Below, piece after piece: positions 1-4,692 of a DNA stretch of 32,620 nucleotides. Both the position numbers and the translations under genes were made by a program. Source of the stretch: a virus. Numbering within the stretch: position 1 is the stretch's first letter; the number at the start of each line of letters is the position of its first letter. The stretch lies in IMG/VR virus record IMGVR_UViG_3300017963_000559, positions 1 through 32,620 of that record, one strand, 5' to 3'. The notes beneath the pieces were generated by a model that saw nothing but the letters and a program-made list of their open reading frames with translations, did no database searches and was not told where the DNA came from.

Positions 1-508
1 ATCGGAGACCATACGTCTGATAAAAACACGTCACAGAATTCACGGTAGCTATTTATTTGTTTTGGAATAAATTCAGTGTAATGTCTTTTTGAAAAATCGC
101 ACCGATCTGGTGATACAGATATATCTATCAAGATGGTATCCCCGCGCATGTCCCGCGCATCCTAAAAAGGAAGGCGCCGGTGCGAATCTGCGCGGTTGAT
201 ACGCACCGACCAAAGCCCAATTTATAGCCCTACTATTGTAGGAAAGACTACTTTAGGCCGATTATATGTATTTAGGCAAAAAATCCAAGTAAAATACCAG
301 AGTACCTTCATTCAAGGTATCTATCTCCTTTTCACGCGTGCCGATCAAGCCACGGTCGGCACGTATTTTATGCTATAATAAAACTACGGGCTTGCATTTT
401 TATTCATAGGGACTGGGTGCTGCAGGTTCGGTGAAAACGTTTGGTGCCTGCCGGGCTTTCTTATAGCCAAAAACATGGTTGCACAGCGCGCACAGCTATG
501 TTTGAGTT
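1..508. other. Non-coding leader region, about 500 bases, no convincing gene
   Basis: No open frame here looks like a phage protein. The segment holds a direct repeat CCCGCGCAT (two copies, 11 bases apart, around 141-160), an inverted repeat CGGTGCG/CGCACCG at 178-184 and 202-208, a GTGCCG/CGGCAC hairpin at about 339-361, an extended -10 TGCTATAAT at 371-379 and a terminator-like hairpin at 471-510. The density of structured elements suggests a control region or a small RNA rather than decayed coding sequence. Confidence 0.5.
371..379 (+). promoter_or_regulatory. Extended -10 promoter element
   Basis: TGCTATAAT matches the sigma-70 extended -10 (TGnTATAAT) exactly. The hexamer 17 bases upstream (cacggt) is not a good -35, as is usual for extended -10 promoters. 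A transcript would begin near 386 and run through 400-510 toward the small plus-strand gene starting at 515. Confidence 0.45.
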
Positions 509-510
509 TT
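471..510 (+). terminator. Hairpin with short T-rich tail, possible terminator
   Basis: AAACATGGTTG (471-481) pairs with CAGCTATGTTT (493-503) over 11 positions including two G-U pairs, with an 11-base loop, followed by GAGTTTT. It lies between the extended -10 at 371-379 and the small gene at 515. It could end a short RNA of about 120 bases or act as an attenuator in that gene's leader. The T-tract is interrupted, so termination is uncertain. Confidence 0.35.
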
Positions 511-514
511 GACG

Positions 515-733
515 ATGACAAAAAAATTTAACTACGATCAATACGAAAAATATAAAGACACCATCTATCTTTTAATGCATGGACCACTGAGTGATTTCGA
601 GCAGGATTTTTTGCGCTCGTGCTGGCGTCGCCTGGGAGATCTTTCTCAAAAGCAGGTAGCTCTTTTAGAAAAAATTATTGAAAAGTATTTCGGCCCATCC
701 AAACGCGACGTCCGTACTCGGCGATCAAGGTAG
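515..733 (+). CDS. Small phage protein, function unknown
   Basis: A 72-residue protein. The pattern of acidic/aromatic helix, then DFLRSC, then LSQKQVALLEKI resembles a family of small phage proteins seen beside replication and recombination genes, which have no firm function. An upstream in-frame TTG at 509 is an alternative start; no strong Shine-Dalgarno is visible for either, the best being GAG at 504-506. It is one of only two plus-strand genes and its end overlaps the end of the convergent RuvC-like gene by 59 bases. The residue pattern looks genuine, but expression from this strand is inferred. Confidence 0.6.
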   Translation: MTKKFNYDQYEKYKDTIYLLMHGPLSDFEQDFLRSCWRRLGDLSQKQVALLEKIIEKYFGPSKRDVRTRRSR

Positions 734-1166
734 CATCTACGATCCCGTCGTGCTCTTTTTTACACCTTTGCGACGCTCTAAAATCATGATCAGGAAAAAG
801 CCTGTAGGCCGCACACGCTGCTCGTGATTTTGGTTTATCGGACGTGTCGGTTCCTGCAAACATAACCCTTTGCCATACCTTTGGTTTTACAAGACAAAAC
901 GGAAGCTTCATAGCCGATACGATACCGATGAGAATTCCAAAGTTTTTTCCAAACGAAAACATAGACCGTGCCGACATTTTATGAATAGCCTGCGAGTGCT
1001 CGATATAAACCATCTGCGGGGCGTCTTGCATTAAAAAATTAACTATGGTGTTTACGTCGATTTCTTTTCCGATAACTGGCATGGCACAATAAGACAGGTC
1101 TTTTTGATCGGTACTTATCGATGAGATACCCCCGCAAGCTCCCGGGTCAATGCCCACTATTTTCAT
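675..1166 (-). CDS. RuvC-like Holliday junction resolvase
   Basis: A 163-residue protein of the RNase H-fold RuvC class, of the small phage/poxvirus-like type. Acidic catalytic positions are visible in order: D7 in GIDPGACGG, E55 in VYIEHSQ, and the C-terminal HDGIVDA with D140 and D144. KPKVWQ and KSRAACAAYRLFP are the usual middle motifs. It should cut four-way DNA junctions made during phage recombination and before packaging. The start at MKIVGIDPG overlaps the upstream gene by 20 bases; an ATG three codons earlier (1175) is equally possible. It ends the early minus-strand operon and overlaps the plus-strand gene tail to tail. Confidence 0.85.
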   Translation of the reverse strand: MKIVGIDPGACGGISSISTDQKDLSYCAMPVIGKEIDVNTIVNFLMQDAPQMVYIEHSQAIHKMSARSMFSFGKNFGILIGIVSAMKLPFCLVKPKVWQRVMFAGTDTSDKPKSRAACAAYRLFPDHDFRASQRCKKEHDGIVDATLIAEYGRRVWMGRNTFQ

Positions 1167-1335
1167 CGGACTCATCACAATCGAGCATGTTTCGTACGAA
1201 TCGAGTCCAATGTTTTGCGCGGCGTCGTTCATAATATATTATCCCCATGGCAAGTCCTATGTTCCAAATTAACAAAGTTAAAAGAACATACCAACCGTTA
1301 ATGGGTTTGCTGCAAATGAACGTATATAGATTCAT
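1147..1335 (-). CDS. Small membrane protein
   Basis: A 62-residue protein with one clear transmembrane segment (about residues 15-35, WYVLLTLLIWNIGLAMGIIY) followed by a basic stretch YERRRAKHW, so the C-terminus is predicted to be cytoplasmic. It starts 4 bases after the lipoprotein gene, and AGG lies just upstream of the ATG. Its last 20 bases overlap the resolvase gene. No family is recognised. It could be a small envelope-modifying early protein, but this is only context. Confidence 0.6.
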   Translation of the reverse strand: MNLYTFICSKPINGWYVLLTLLIWNIGLAMGIIYYERRRAKHWTRFVRNMLDCDESDENSGH

Positions 1336-1339
1336 GAGC

Positions 1340-1555
1340 CTACCTTGATAGTTTTTCTTTTTCTATTCGACAAACGTTCTGGCATTTTTCAAGCGTTTCA
1401 CAAACGGCAAGCTGACGCTTATAAAACCCACCTACATGATACGTACATTCATACCAGACCTTGTCATTAACAACGCTCATACCTACTCTGTAGGATTTTT
1501 GACAACCTGTAGTGGTAAGCATCAGCAGTAAAATCAAAGACATTAATATTTTCAT
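1340..1555 (-). CDS. Small cysteine-rich predicted lipoprotein
   Basis: A 71-residue protein with a typical N-terminal signal (MKILMSLILLLML) ending at TTTGC, an imperfect lipobox because -3 is Thr. The mature part has five further cysteines or near-cysteine clusters (ECTYH, AVCETLEKCQNVC). AGGAG lies 6 bases before the ATG. It is likely exported and perhaps lipid-anchored in the envelope. Phage lipoproteins of this size often act in superinfection exclusion or lysis, but nothing here proves either. It sits directly after the three Ser-rich repeat genes in the same operon. Confidence 0.65.
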   Translation of the reverse strand: MKILMSLILLLMLTTTGCQKSYRVGMSVVNDKVWYECTYHVGGFYKRQLAVCETLEKCQNVCRIEKEKLSR

Positions 1556-1578
1556 TTTATTCTCCTATAAATTCATTA

Positions 1579-1791
1579 TCACCAAGTTCTAGATCTGGAT
1601 CTAGATAAAGTTTTAAATCCAGATCCGGAGTAAAATAAAATTTCGAGACAAAATTTAGTATTAGGCAAAGATTTAGATCTAGAATCAGATCCAGACCAAG
1701 ATTGCGATTTAGATGGAGATCCAGATCTAGATCTAAATCTAGACCGAAACGAAGATTCGAATAGAGCCCAAAATATAAAATTATGATTCAT
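1579..1791 (-). CDS. Ser/Arg-repeat microprotein, copy 3 (most diverged)
   Basis: A 70-residue protein beginning MNHNFIFW, clearly related to the starts MNHSFKYW of the two genes upstream. The middle still shows alternating Ser-X (SRFRSRSGSPSKSQSWSG) and the end SRSRSRTW, while residues about 42-60 have lost the pattern. The leader GGATTATAA before the ATG matches the preceding copy. It starts 13 bases after the stop of copy 2. It is the most decayed of three tandem paralogues built from a TCTAGG-type hexanucleotide. Function unknown; it may no longer be functional. Confidence 0.5.
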   Translation of the reverse strand: MNHNFIFWALFESSFRSRFRSRSGSPSKSQSWSGSDSRSKSLPNTKFCLEILFYSGSGFKTLSRSRSRTW

Positions 1792-1804
1792 TTATAATCC
1801 GCCG

Positions 1805-1951
1805 TTATTTAGCTCTAGATTTATACCAAAACCTAGAACTAGACCAAATCCAAAACCCATAACCAGACCCAGACTTATGCCGAGATCGATATCCAGACCT
1901 AGATTCAAACCAAGGCCGAGATCTAGACCAATATTTAAAGCTGTGATTCAT
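1805..1951 (-). CDS. Ser/Arg/Trp-repeat microprotein, copy 2
   Basis: A 48-residue frame starting MNHSFKYWSRSRPWFE and ending YKSRAK, with Ser at many alternate positions and Arg, Gly, Trp, Lys between. The first eight residues are identical to those of copy 1 upstream. The ATG sits in GGATTATAAATG, 10 bases after the stop of copy 1. Conservation of start, frame, stop and spacer among three units argues that the frame is, or recently was, translated. No domain is recognised. The composition suggests a disordered, basic, possibly nucleic-acid-binding peptide. Confidence 0.55.
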   Translation of the reverse strand: MNHSFKYWSRSRPWFESRSGYRSRHKSGSGYGFWIWSSSRFWYKSRAK

Positions 1952-1961
1952 TTATAATCCA

Positions 1962-2138
1962 TTATCTAGTTCTTGATCTAGATCGAAACTTAGATCCAGA
2001 CTTAGACCTAGACCTAGACCTAGACCAAGACTTAGACCTAGACCTAGACCTAGACTCAGACCAAGGCCAAGACCAAGACCTAGACCTAGACCTAGACCTA
2101 GACCAAGACCAAGACCAATATTTAAAACTATGATTCAT
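1962..2138 (-). CDS. Ser-X dipeptide repeat microprotein (SR/SW rich), copy 1
   Basis: A 58-residue frame: MNHSFKYW, then Ser at almost every second residue to the end (SWSWSRSRSRSRSWSWPW and so on), with Arg most common between and some Trp, Lys and Gly; it ends SRSRTR. Nearly all Ser codons are TCT. The ATG overlaps the stop of the upstream LSm-like gene by 4 bases (ATGA at 2135-2138), the classic arrangement for translational coupling, which is the best evidence that it is expressed. It is basic and disordered, reminiscent of eukaryotic SR tails. No function is known; RNA or DNA contact in partnership with the upstream protein is speculation. Confidence 0.6.
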   Translation of the reverse strand: MNHSFKYWSWSWSRSRSRSRSWSWPWSESRSRSRSKSWSRSRSRSKSGSKFRSRSRTR

Positions 2139-2395
2139 TTTAACAATCCAAACGATTCAATTGACTGAGTTGCTACATACCAATCATTAGGAAGCTTTTG
2201 CATGTCCTGCCAATCAGTTGAATCAAGTTCCCCGGTTTCATAAACAATCCCAGCGTCTGTTAAAAGAGCACATTTATCATCAACGCCGATAAGTCTTCCA
2301 GTGTAGATGTAACGACAACAAAAAAGCGTTACACGTTCTCCAATTAATTTTTCGAGCCCTTCAGTTTCTGTTTCTTCTACAAGTTTTTTCATCAT
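2135..2395 (-). CDS. Phage LSm-like small beta-barrel protein
   Basis: An 86-residue protein. ERVTLFCCRYIYTGRLIGVDDKCALLTDAGIVYETG has the look of an Sm/LSm-type five-strand barrel: strand, tight turn, GRLIGVDD, strand, then LTDA and VYETG. The rest (DWQDMQKLPNDWYVA) is typical of a family of phage proteins of unknown role. It starts by ATGA overlap with the zinc-ribbon gene upstream, with AAGGAG 6 bases before the ATG, and is coupled by ATGA to the Ser-repeat gene downstream. An RNA-binding or regulatory role is inferred from the fold only. Confidence 0.7.
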   Translation of the reverse strand: MMKKLVEETETEGLEKLIGERVTLFCCRYIYTGRLIGVDDKCALLTDAGIVYETGELDSTDWQDMQKLPNDWYVATQSIESFGLLK

Positions 2396-2502
2396 TTATT
2401 CTCCTTTTGCTTACTTAAACCACAAATCACACAATCGCCTTCAATTGTTTCTGTGATTTTACGGCATTTGAAACAGTAGCGTTTATCAGTTTTTTCATTC
2501 AT
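2392..2502 (-). CDS. Zinc-ribbon microprotein
   Basis: A 36-residue protein with two CxxC knuckles (CFKC at residues 10-13, CVIC at 24-27), enough for one structural zinc ribbon. Its stop overlaps the start of the LSm-like gene (ATGA), and its last codons carry the AAGGAG ribosome binding site of that gene. This overlap and the paired cysteines support it despite its size. Function unknown; such ribbons usually mediate nucleic-acid or protein contacts. Confidence 0.65.
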   Translation of the reverse strand: MNEKTDKRYCFKCRKITETIEGDCVICGLSKQKENK

Positions 2503-2518
2503 CACGTTCGTCTTTAGT

Positions 2519-2893
2519 TTATTGAACAACCCACATCCAATAAAGGTTGGCATCATCTATTAATTCAGATTCAGGCGGAAACATTTGAAAACCAATTGTT
2601 TTGTTATCGTAAATTTCATTTTTTATTCGCTGAAGATCTTGCCATGAATATATGGGTTTAGAGTCACATCGACGGATCATGAGTTTATCACACGGCTTAT
2701 CAAGCATTTTTCTGTTTTTAAAAATTTGAACTATGTATTTTGTATTGACGAAAACCCTGTCTGGAGGCGTCGTTCCTGGCCATTTAATCTCACCGGAACG
2801 AAGTCTGTGAGTTTGATCTTCGAAGTTAGACCACGGTTTTTTTTGTTGCCGCAAACCGTTTCTGTGAGATGCTCTTCGTTGCTCTCGATTCAT
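2519..2893 (-). CDS. DUF7694-like phage protein
   Basis: A 124-residue protein. The N-terminus is basic (MNREQRRASHRNGLRQQ), followed by a compact alpha/beta part: PPDRVFVNTKYIVQIF, then LMIRRCDSKPIYSWQDLQRIKNEI, and an acidic, aromatic end (FPPESELIDDANLYWMWV). This order of motifs is that of a widespread family of phage early proteins with no assigned function; the family name is from memory. The start is supported by AAGGGGGTG two bases before ATG. It sits in the early operon between the nuclease-like gene and the zinc ribbon. Confidence 0.7.
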   Translation of the reverse strand: MNREQRRASHRNGLRQQKKPWSNFEDQTHRLRSGEIKWPGTTPPDRVFVNTKYIVQIFKNRKMLDKPCDKLMIRRCDSKPIYSWQDLQRIKNEIYDNKTIGFQMFPPESELIDDANLYWMWVVQ

Positions 2894-2970
2894 TTCACCC
2901 CCTTACCGCGATTTAACTTTCAAAATAAAAGGTTTTTTTTAATATTTGCTCCAAGCTTTATCGTTGCATT

Positions 2971-3342
2971 TCATTCATCCGCTAAGGGTATTAAAAATTC
3001 TGTAAAATTGCGTTGCCCTCTCTTATCTGCGCATTTTAAAAAATCTTCCATCTTTTCTAGAAAAATGTATCCATCAGGAAAAACAACAGCCATGAAATCA
3101 GCTTTTCTAGATGGCTCATAAATATGTTCTGTTCTAAAGCTAAATGCTTCTTTTCTTTTCTTAAGAGCCTTAACCTCTACATTGAAAGCGCGGGTTCCAT
3201 TATGAATGGTTAGATCAAATCCGGTAGCGTTTTTGTGTTTTATATTTAGAATTTCGAATCTTCTATTTCTTAAAAAATCTATGACTAAATATACCGCCTC
3301 GTCGTGATCAAAACACTTCCAGCCTGTTGCTTGCTTTTTCAA
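2971..3342 (-). CDS. PD-(D/E)XK nuclease-like protein
   Basis: A 123-residue protein. GFDLTIHNGTRAFNVEVKAL reads as the core of a PD-(D/E)XK nuclease: Asp in GFDL, then Glu-X-Lys in VEVKA, preceded by a helix and strand (AVYLVIDFLRNRRFEILNIKHKNATG). Such small phage members act as resolvases or restriction-like or repair endonucleases. It starts at TTG, overlapping the upstream stop by 4 bases (TTGA), with GAGGAAGGAGCGGAG just before. The assignment rests on this single motif, so substrate and activity are open. Confidence 0.55.
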   Translation of the reverse strand: MKKQATGWKCFDHDEAVYLVIDFLRNRRFEILNIKHKNATGFDLTIHNGTRAFNVEVKALKKRKEAFSFRTEHIYEPSRKADFMAVVFPDGYIFLEKMEDFLKCADKRGQRNFTEFLIPLADE

Positions 3343-3551
3343 ATCTCCGCTCCTTCCTCGTATTCAAGCGCTTCTTGCATGGACATTCCATATTGATCTA
3401 AATATGGATACCAATAAATATCTTCTAAATACAAAAAACAATTGGCGTATAGATCAGAATTGAAATTGAAAATAATTTGAGGGTCTATTTTACTCATCTG
3501 ATAATGCCTAAAGCATTCTTTTAATTGTCTGTATAATTCTAATTTAGTCAA
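3339..3551 (-). CDS. Small acidic helical protein, unknown
   Basis: A 70-residue protein, aromatic (FLYLEDIYWYPYLDQY) and acidic, starting MTKLELYRQL from a TTG codon that overlaps the upstream stop by 8 bases. The last residues, LEYEEGAEI, are encoded by DNA containing GAGGAAGGAG, the ribosome binding site of the next gene. The start resembles that of the upstream gene (MTELEYYMLL), so the two may be distant paralogues, though most of that likeness is short. No family recognised. Confidence 0.55.
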   Translation of the reverse strand: MTKLELYRQLKECFRHYQMSKIDPQIIFNFNSDLYANCFLYLEDIYWYPYLDQYGMSMQEALEYEEGAEI

Positions 3552-3807
3552 TCATTGCCCCTTCCTCGTATTCGTGCCAGAATTTGCTTTCATCCCAATC
3601 TATTATGCTGCACTCATATTCAAAAATATCATTTCCAAGCTTTATTTCGGTTACATTTTTTATATATATTTCCCTATATTCATCGGCTAAATCACAAAGA
3701 TTTTTTAAAGCAATATACACTTGATCTTCTATATATGGATCACTTGTTATTGTTTTTGCCTTGGTTTTGGCTTCACAAAGAAGCATGTAATATTCAAGTT
3801 CGGTCAT
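3544..3807 (-). CDS. Small acidic protein, unknown
   Basis: An 87-residue protein starting MTELEYYMLL; GGAG lies 6 bases before this ATG, which is therefore preferred to the ATG four codons earlier (3819). It is mostly helical and acidic, ending HEYEEGAMID, where EEGA again coincides with the Shine-Dalgarno sequence (GAGGAAGGGGC) of the following gene. It overlaps its upstream neighbour by about 14 bases. No domain recognised; likely an early accessory protein. Confidence 0.55.
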   Translation of the reverse strand: MTELEYYMLLCEAKTKAKTITSDPYIEDQVYIALKNLCDLADEYREIYIKNVTEIKLGNDIFEYECSIIDWDESKFWHEYEEGAMID

Positions 3808-3994
3808 CGTTTTCTCCATGATCTAACATAAACAAAAGCCTCTGAGCTGCCATTACTACTTTTGTTTCTGTGCACTGCTCGCAGATCCATCTGAGGGTTT
3901 TTTTGACCTCGGCCATCTGGGTTTCCGCTCGGGTAAATCCACCCTGTCCGGGGTCACATGTTGCACCGATAACGTTAGGTTTTTCTTTTGACAT
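3794..3994 (-). CDS. Small helical protein, unknown
   Basis: A 66-residue frame starting MSKEKPNVIG, with a helical, natural-looking C-terminal half (RAETQMAEVKKTLRWICEQC, then VVMAAQRLLFMLDHGEN). AGGCGG lies about 10 bases upstream. It overlaps for most of its length the zinc-ribbon frame on the same strand in another phase. Either both are translated, or the two are halves of one protein separated by a -1 shift near the A-rich run AAAAGAAAAACC (about 3981-3992). The amino-acid quality favours this frame over the C-terminal half of the overlapping one. Confidence 0.5.
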   Translation of the reverse strand: MSKEKPNVIGATCDPGQGGFTRAETQMAEVKKTLRWICEQCTETKVVMAAQRLLFMLDHGENDDRT

Positions 3995-4083
3995 GCCTTG
4001 CATACCGCCTGAGTTGTTGTTGGAATGTTTTGCCAATAAAGTATCTCACCACAGAAAGGACATTTAACTGCGTAGTTTTTCAT
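3856..4083 (-). CDS. Zinc-ribbon protein, first gene after the parS-like site
   Basis: A 75-residue frame. The first 33 residues (CPFCG at 8-12, then CKAC at 28-31) form a plausible zinc ribbon, and AAGGTG lies 6 bases before the ATG. The remainder (residues 42-75) is Pro/Lys/Arg/Ser rich and looks poor, while the overlapping frame looks better there. The start is well supported, the end less so. It is the first gene of the early operon, with its start codon 12 bases from the palindrome TGTTTCACGTGAAACA. Confidence 0.5.
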   Translation of the reverse strand: MKNYAVKCPFCGEILYWQNIPTTTQAVCKACQKKNLTLSVQHVTPDRVDLPERKPRWPRSKKPSDGSASSAQKQK

Positions 4084-4094
4084 TGCACACCTTA

Positions 4095-4110
4095 TGTTTC
4101 ACGTGAAACA
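4095..4110. promoter_or_regulatory. parS: Perfect parS-like palindrome
   Basis: TGTTTCACGTGAAACA is a perfect 16-bp palindrome, identical to the consensus chromosomal parS bound by ParB/Spo0J in many bacteria. It lies in the short control region between a terminator and the first early gene. A chance exact match in about 33 kb is very unlikely (of order 10^-5). No ParA and no ParB with its parS-binding HTH is seen in the window, so a host ParB is the likely binder. A phage-specific operator with the same palindrome is the alternative. Confidence 0.6.
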
Positions 4111-4121
4111 ATAATCATAAT

Positions 4122-4127
4122 TCTTAT
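4122..4127 (-). promoter_or_regulatory. Possible early promoter region upstream of parS-like site
   Basis: On the minus strand the AT-rich stretch between the terminator and the palindrome (4111-4146) contains TATGAT-like -10 candidates (TTATGATTATTG, about 4111-4122), but no convincing -35. If used, transcription would begin inside or next to the TGTTTCACGTGAAACA palindrome, making it an operator. This is a weak call, based on position as the only gap ahead of an operon of a dozen genes. Confidence 0.2.
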
Positions 4128-4146
4128 TTCCATTAAGTCCTTCGTT

Positions 4147-4179
4147 AAAAATCGGGCAGTGTATTTTACACTGCCCGAT
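4147..4179 (-). terminator. Strong rho-independent terminator after the SSB-like gene
   Basis: A 13-bp perfect stem (ATCGGGCAGTGTA at 4151-4163 and its complement at 4167-4179) with a 3-base loop is followed on the minus strand by TTTTT. It ends the HTH-RecT-SSB operon and insulates it from the downstream early operon. The other side of the stem lacks a T-tract, so it acts mainly on the minus strand. Confidence 0.85.
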
Positions 4180-4230
4180 TAATTAAGTTGAGGACGTTCG
4201 AAAAAAAAACGGGGATAATCAGGAGGTGCA

Positions 4231-4692
4231 TTAGAATGGCAAGTCCTCACTATCTAATGCCCTTTTCTTATCGGCGCCTTTTTTAGAACCTTTAGAAAAA
4301 AACTTCGAAGCAGTACTTTTATCAAGCTGTCCTTTCATACTACCAGATGCATTATTACCCTCACCGTCTTTATAAATTGCCTGCACATTAGCGTATGTTC
4401 TGCCGCCAGATTCATCGTGAATAACGTTTACATCGTAATAATCGTTACAATTAAGCCATCCCGATTCAACCCCCTCGGCAAAATTCTCGTCAAGTTCTGT
4501 GCGTTTTGCACCCATAACATTTAACATCTTATGACAATAACCTTTTGCCGCTTCGCTTTCATAACTACACGACCATCGCACTCGCTCACCATTAGTTGAT
4601 TCAAATAAAACCACAACGCGAAGTCTTCCCGTTTGCGTCTCGGTTAGTCCATAATCAATTACCTGTGCTCGATGTATACCTTCATCAATCAT
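4231..4692 (-). CDS. SSB-like single-stranded DNA-binding protein
   Basis: A 153-residue protein. The C-terminus, ALDSEDLPF, is the acidic tip with terminal D-L-P-F typical of bacterial and phage SSBs, which recruits partner enzymes. The N-terminal about 110 residues are beta-rich (RLRVVVLFES, RVRWSCSYES, YYDVNVIHD) as expected of an OB-like fold, followed by a Gly/Ser/Lys linker. It directly follows the RecT-like gene with an 8-base overlap, and AAGGAG precedes the ATG. A GTG two codons earlier is an alternative start. It is likely to coat single-stranded DNA for the annealase. Confidence 0.7.
   Translation of the reverse strand: MIDEGIHRAQVIDYGLTETQTGRLRVVVLFESTNGERVRWSCSYESEAAKGYCHKMLNVMGAKRTELDENFAEGVESGWLNCNDYYDVNVIHDESGGRTYANVQAIYKDGEGNNASGSMKGQLDKSTASKFFSKGSKKGADKKRALDSEDLPF

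Larger units (their letters stand above)
1579..2138 (-). repeat. Degenerate hexanucleotide repeat region in three blocks
   Basis: On the minus strand the DNA is largely GGTCTN hexamers (GGTCTA, GGTCTT, GATCTA). It falls in three blocks, each introduced by a near-identical spacer GGATTATAAATGAATCA followed by a TTTAAATATTGG-like stretch (starting near 2146, 1959 and 1799). The block nearest 2138 is almost perfect, and the next two are progressively degenerate. Because the unit is 6 bases, gain or loss of units keeps the reading frame. Each block is exactly one open reading frame. Confidence 0.85.

Noticed and set aside
196-378. Plus-strand open frame of 60 codons
   Set aside because: Unnatural composition, no ribosome binding site, and it runs across the hairpin and into the extended -10 element.
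1579-2138. CRISPR array
   Set aside because: The three spacer-like segments are start regions of related genes, and the repeats are degenerate hexamers, not constant repeats with unique spacers.
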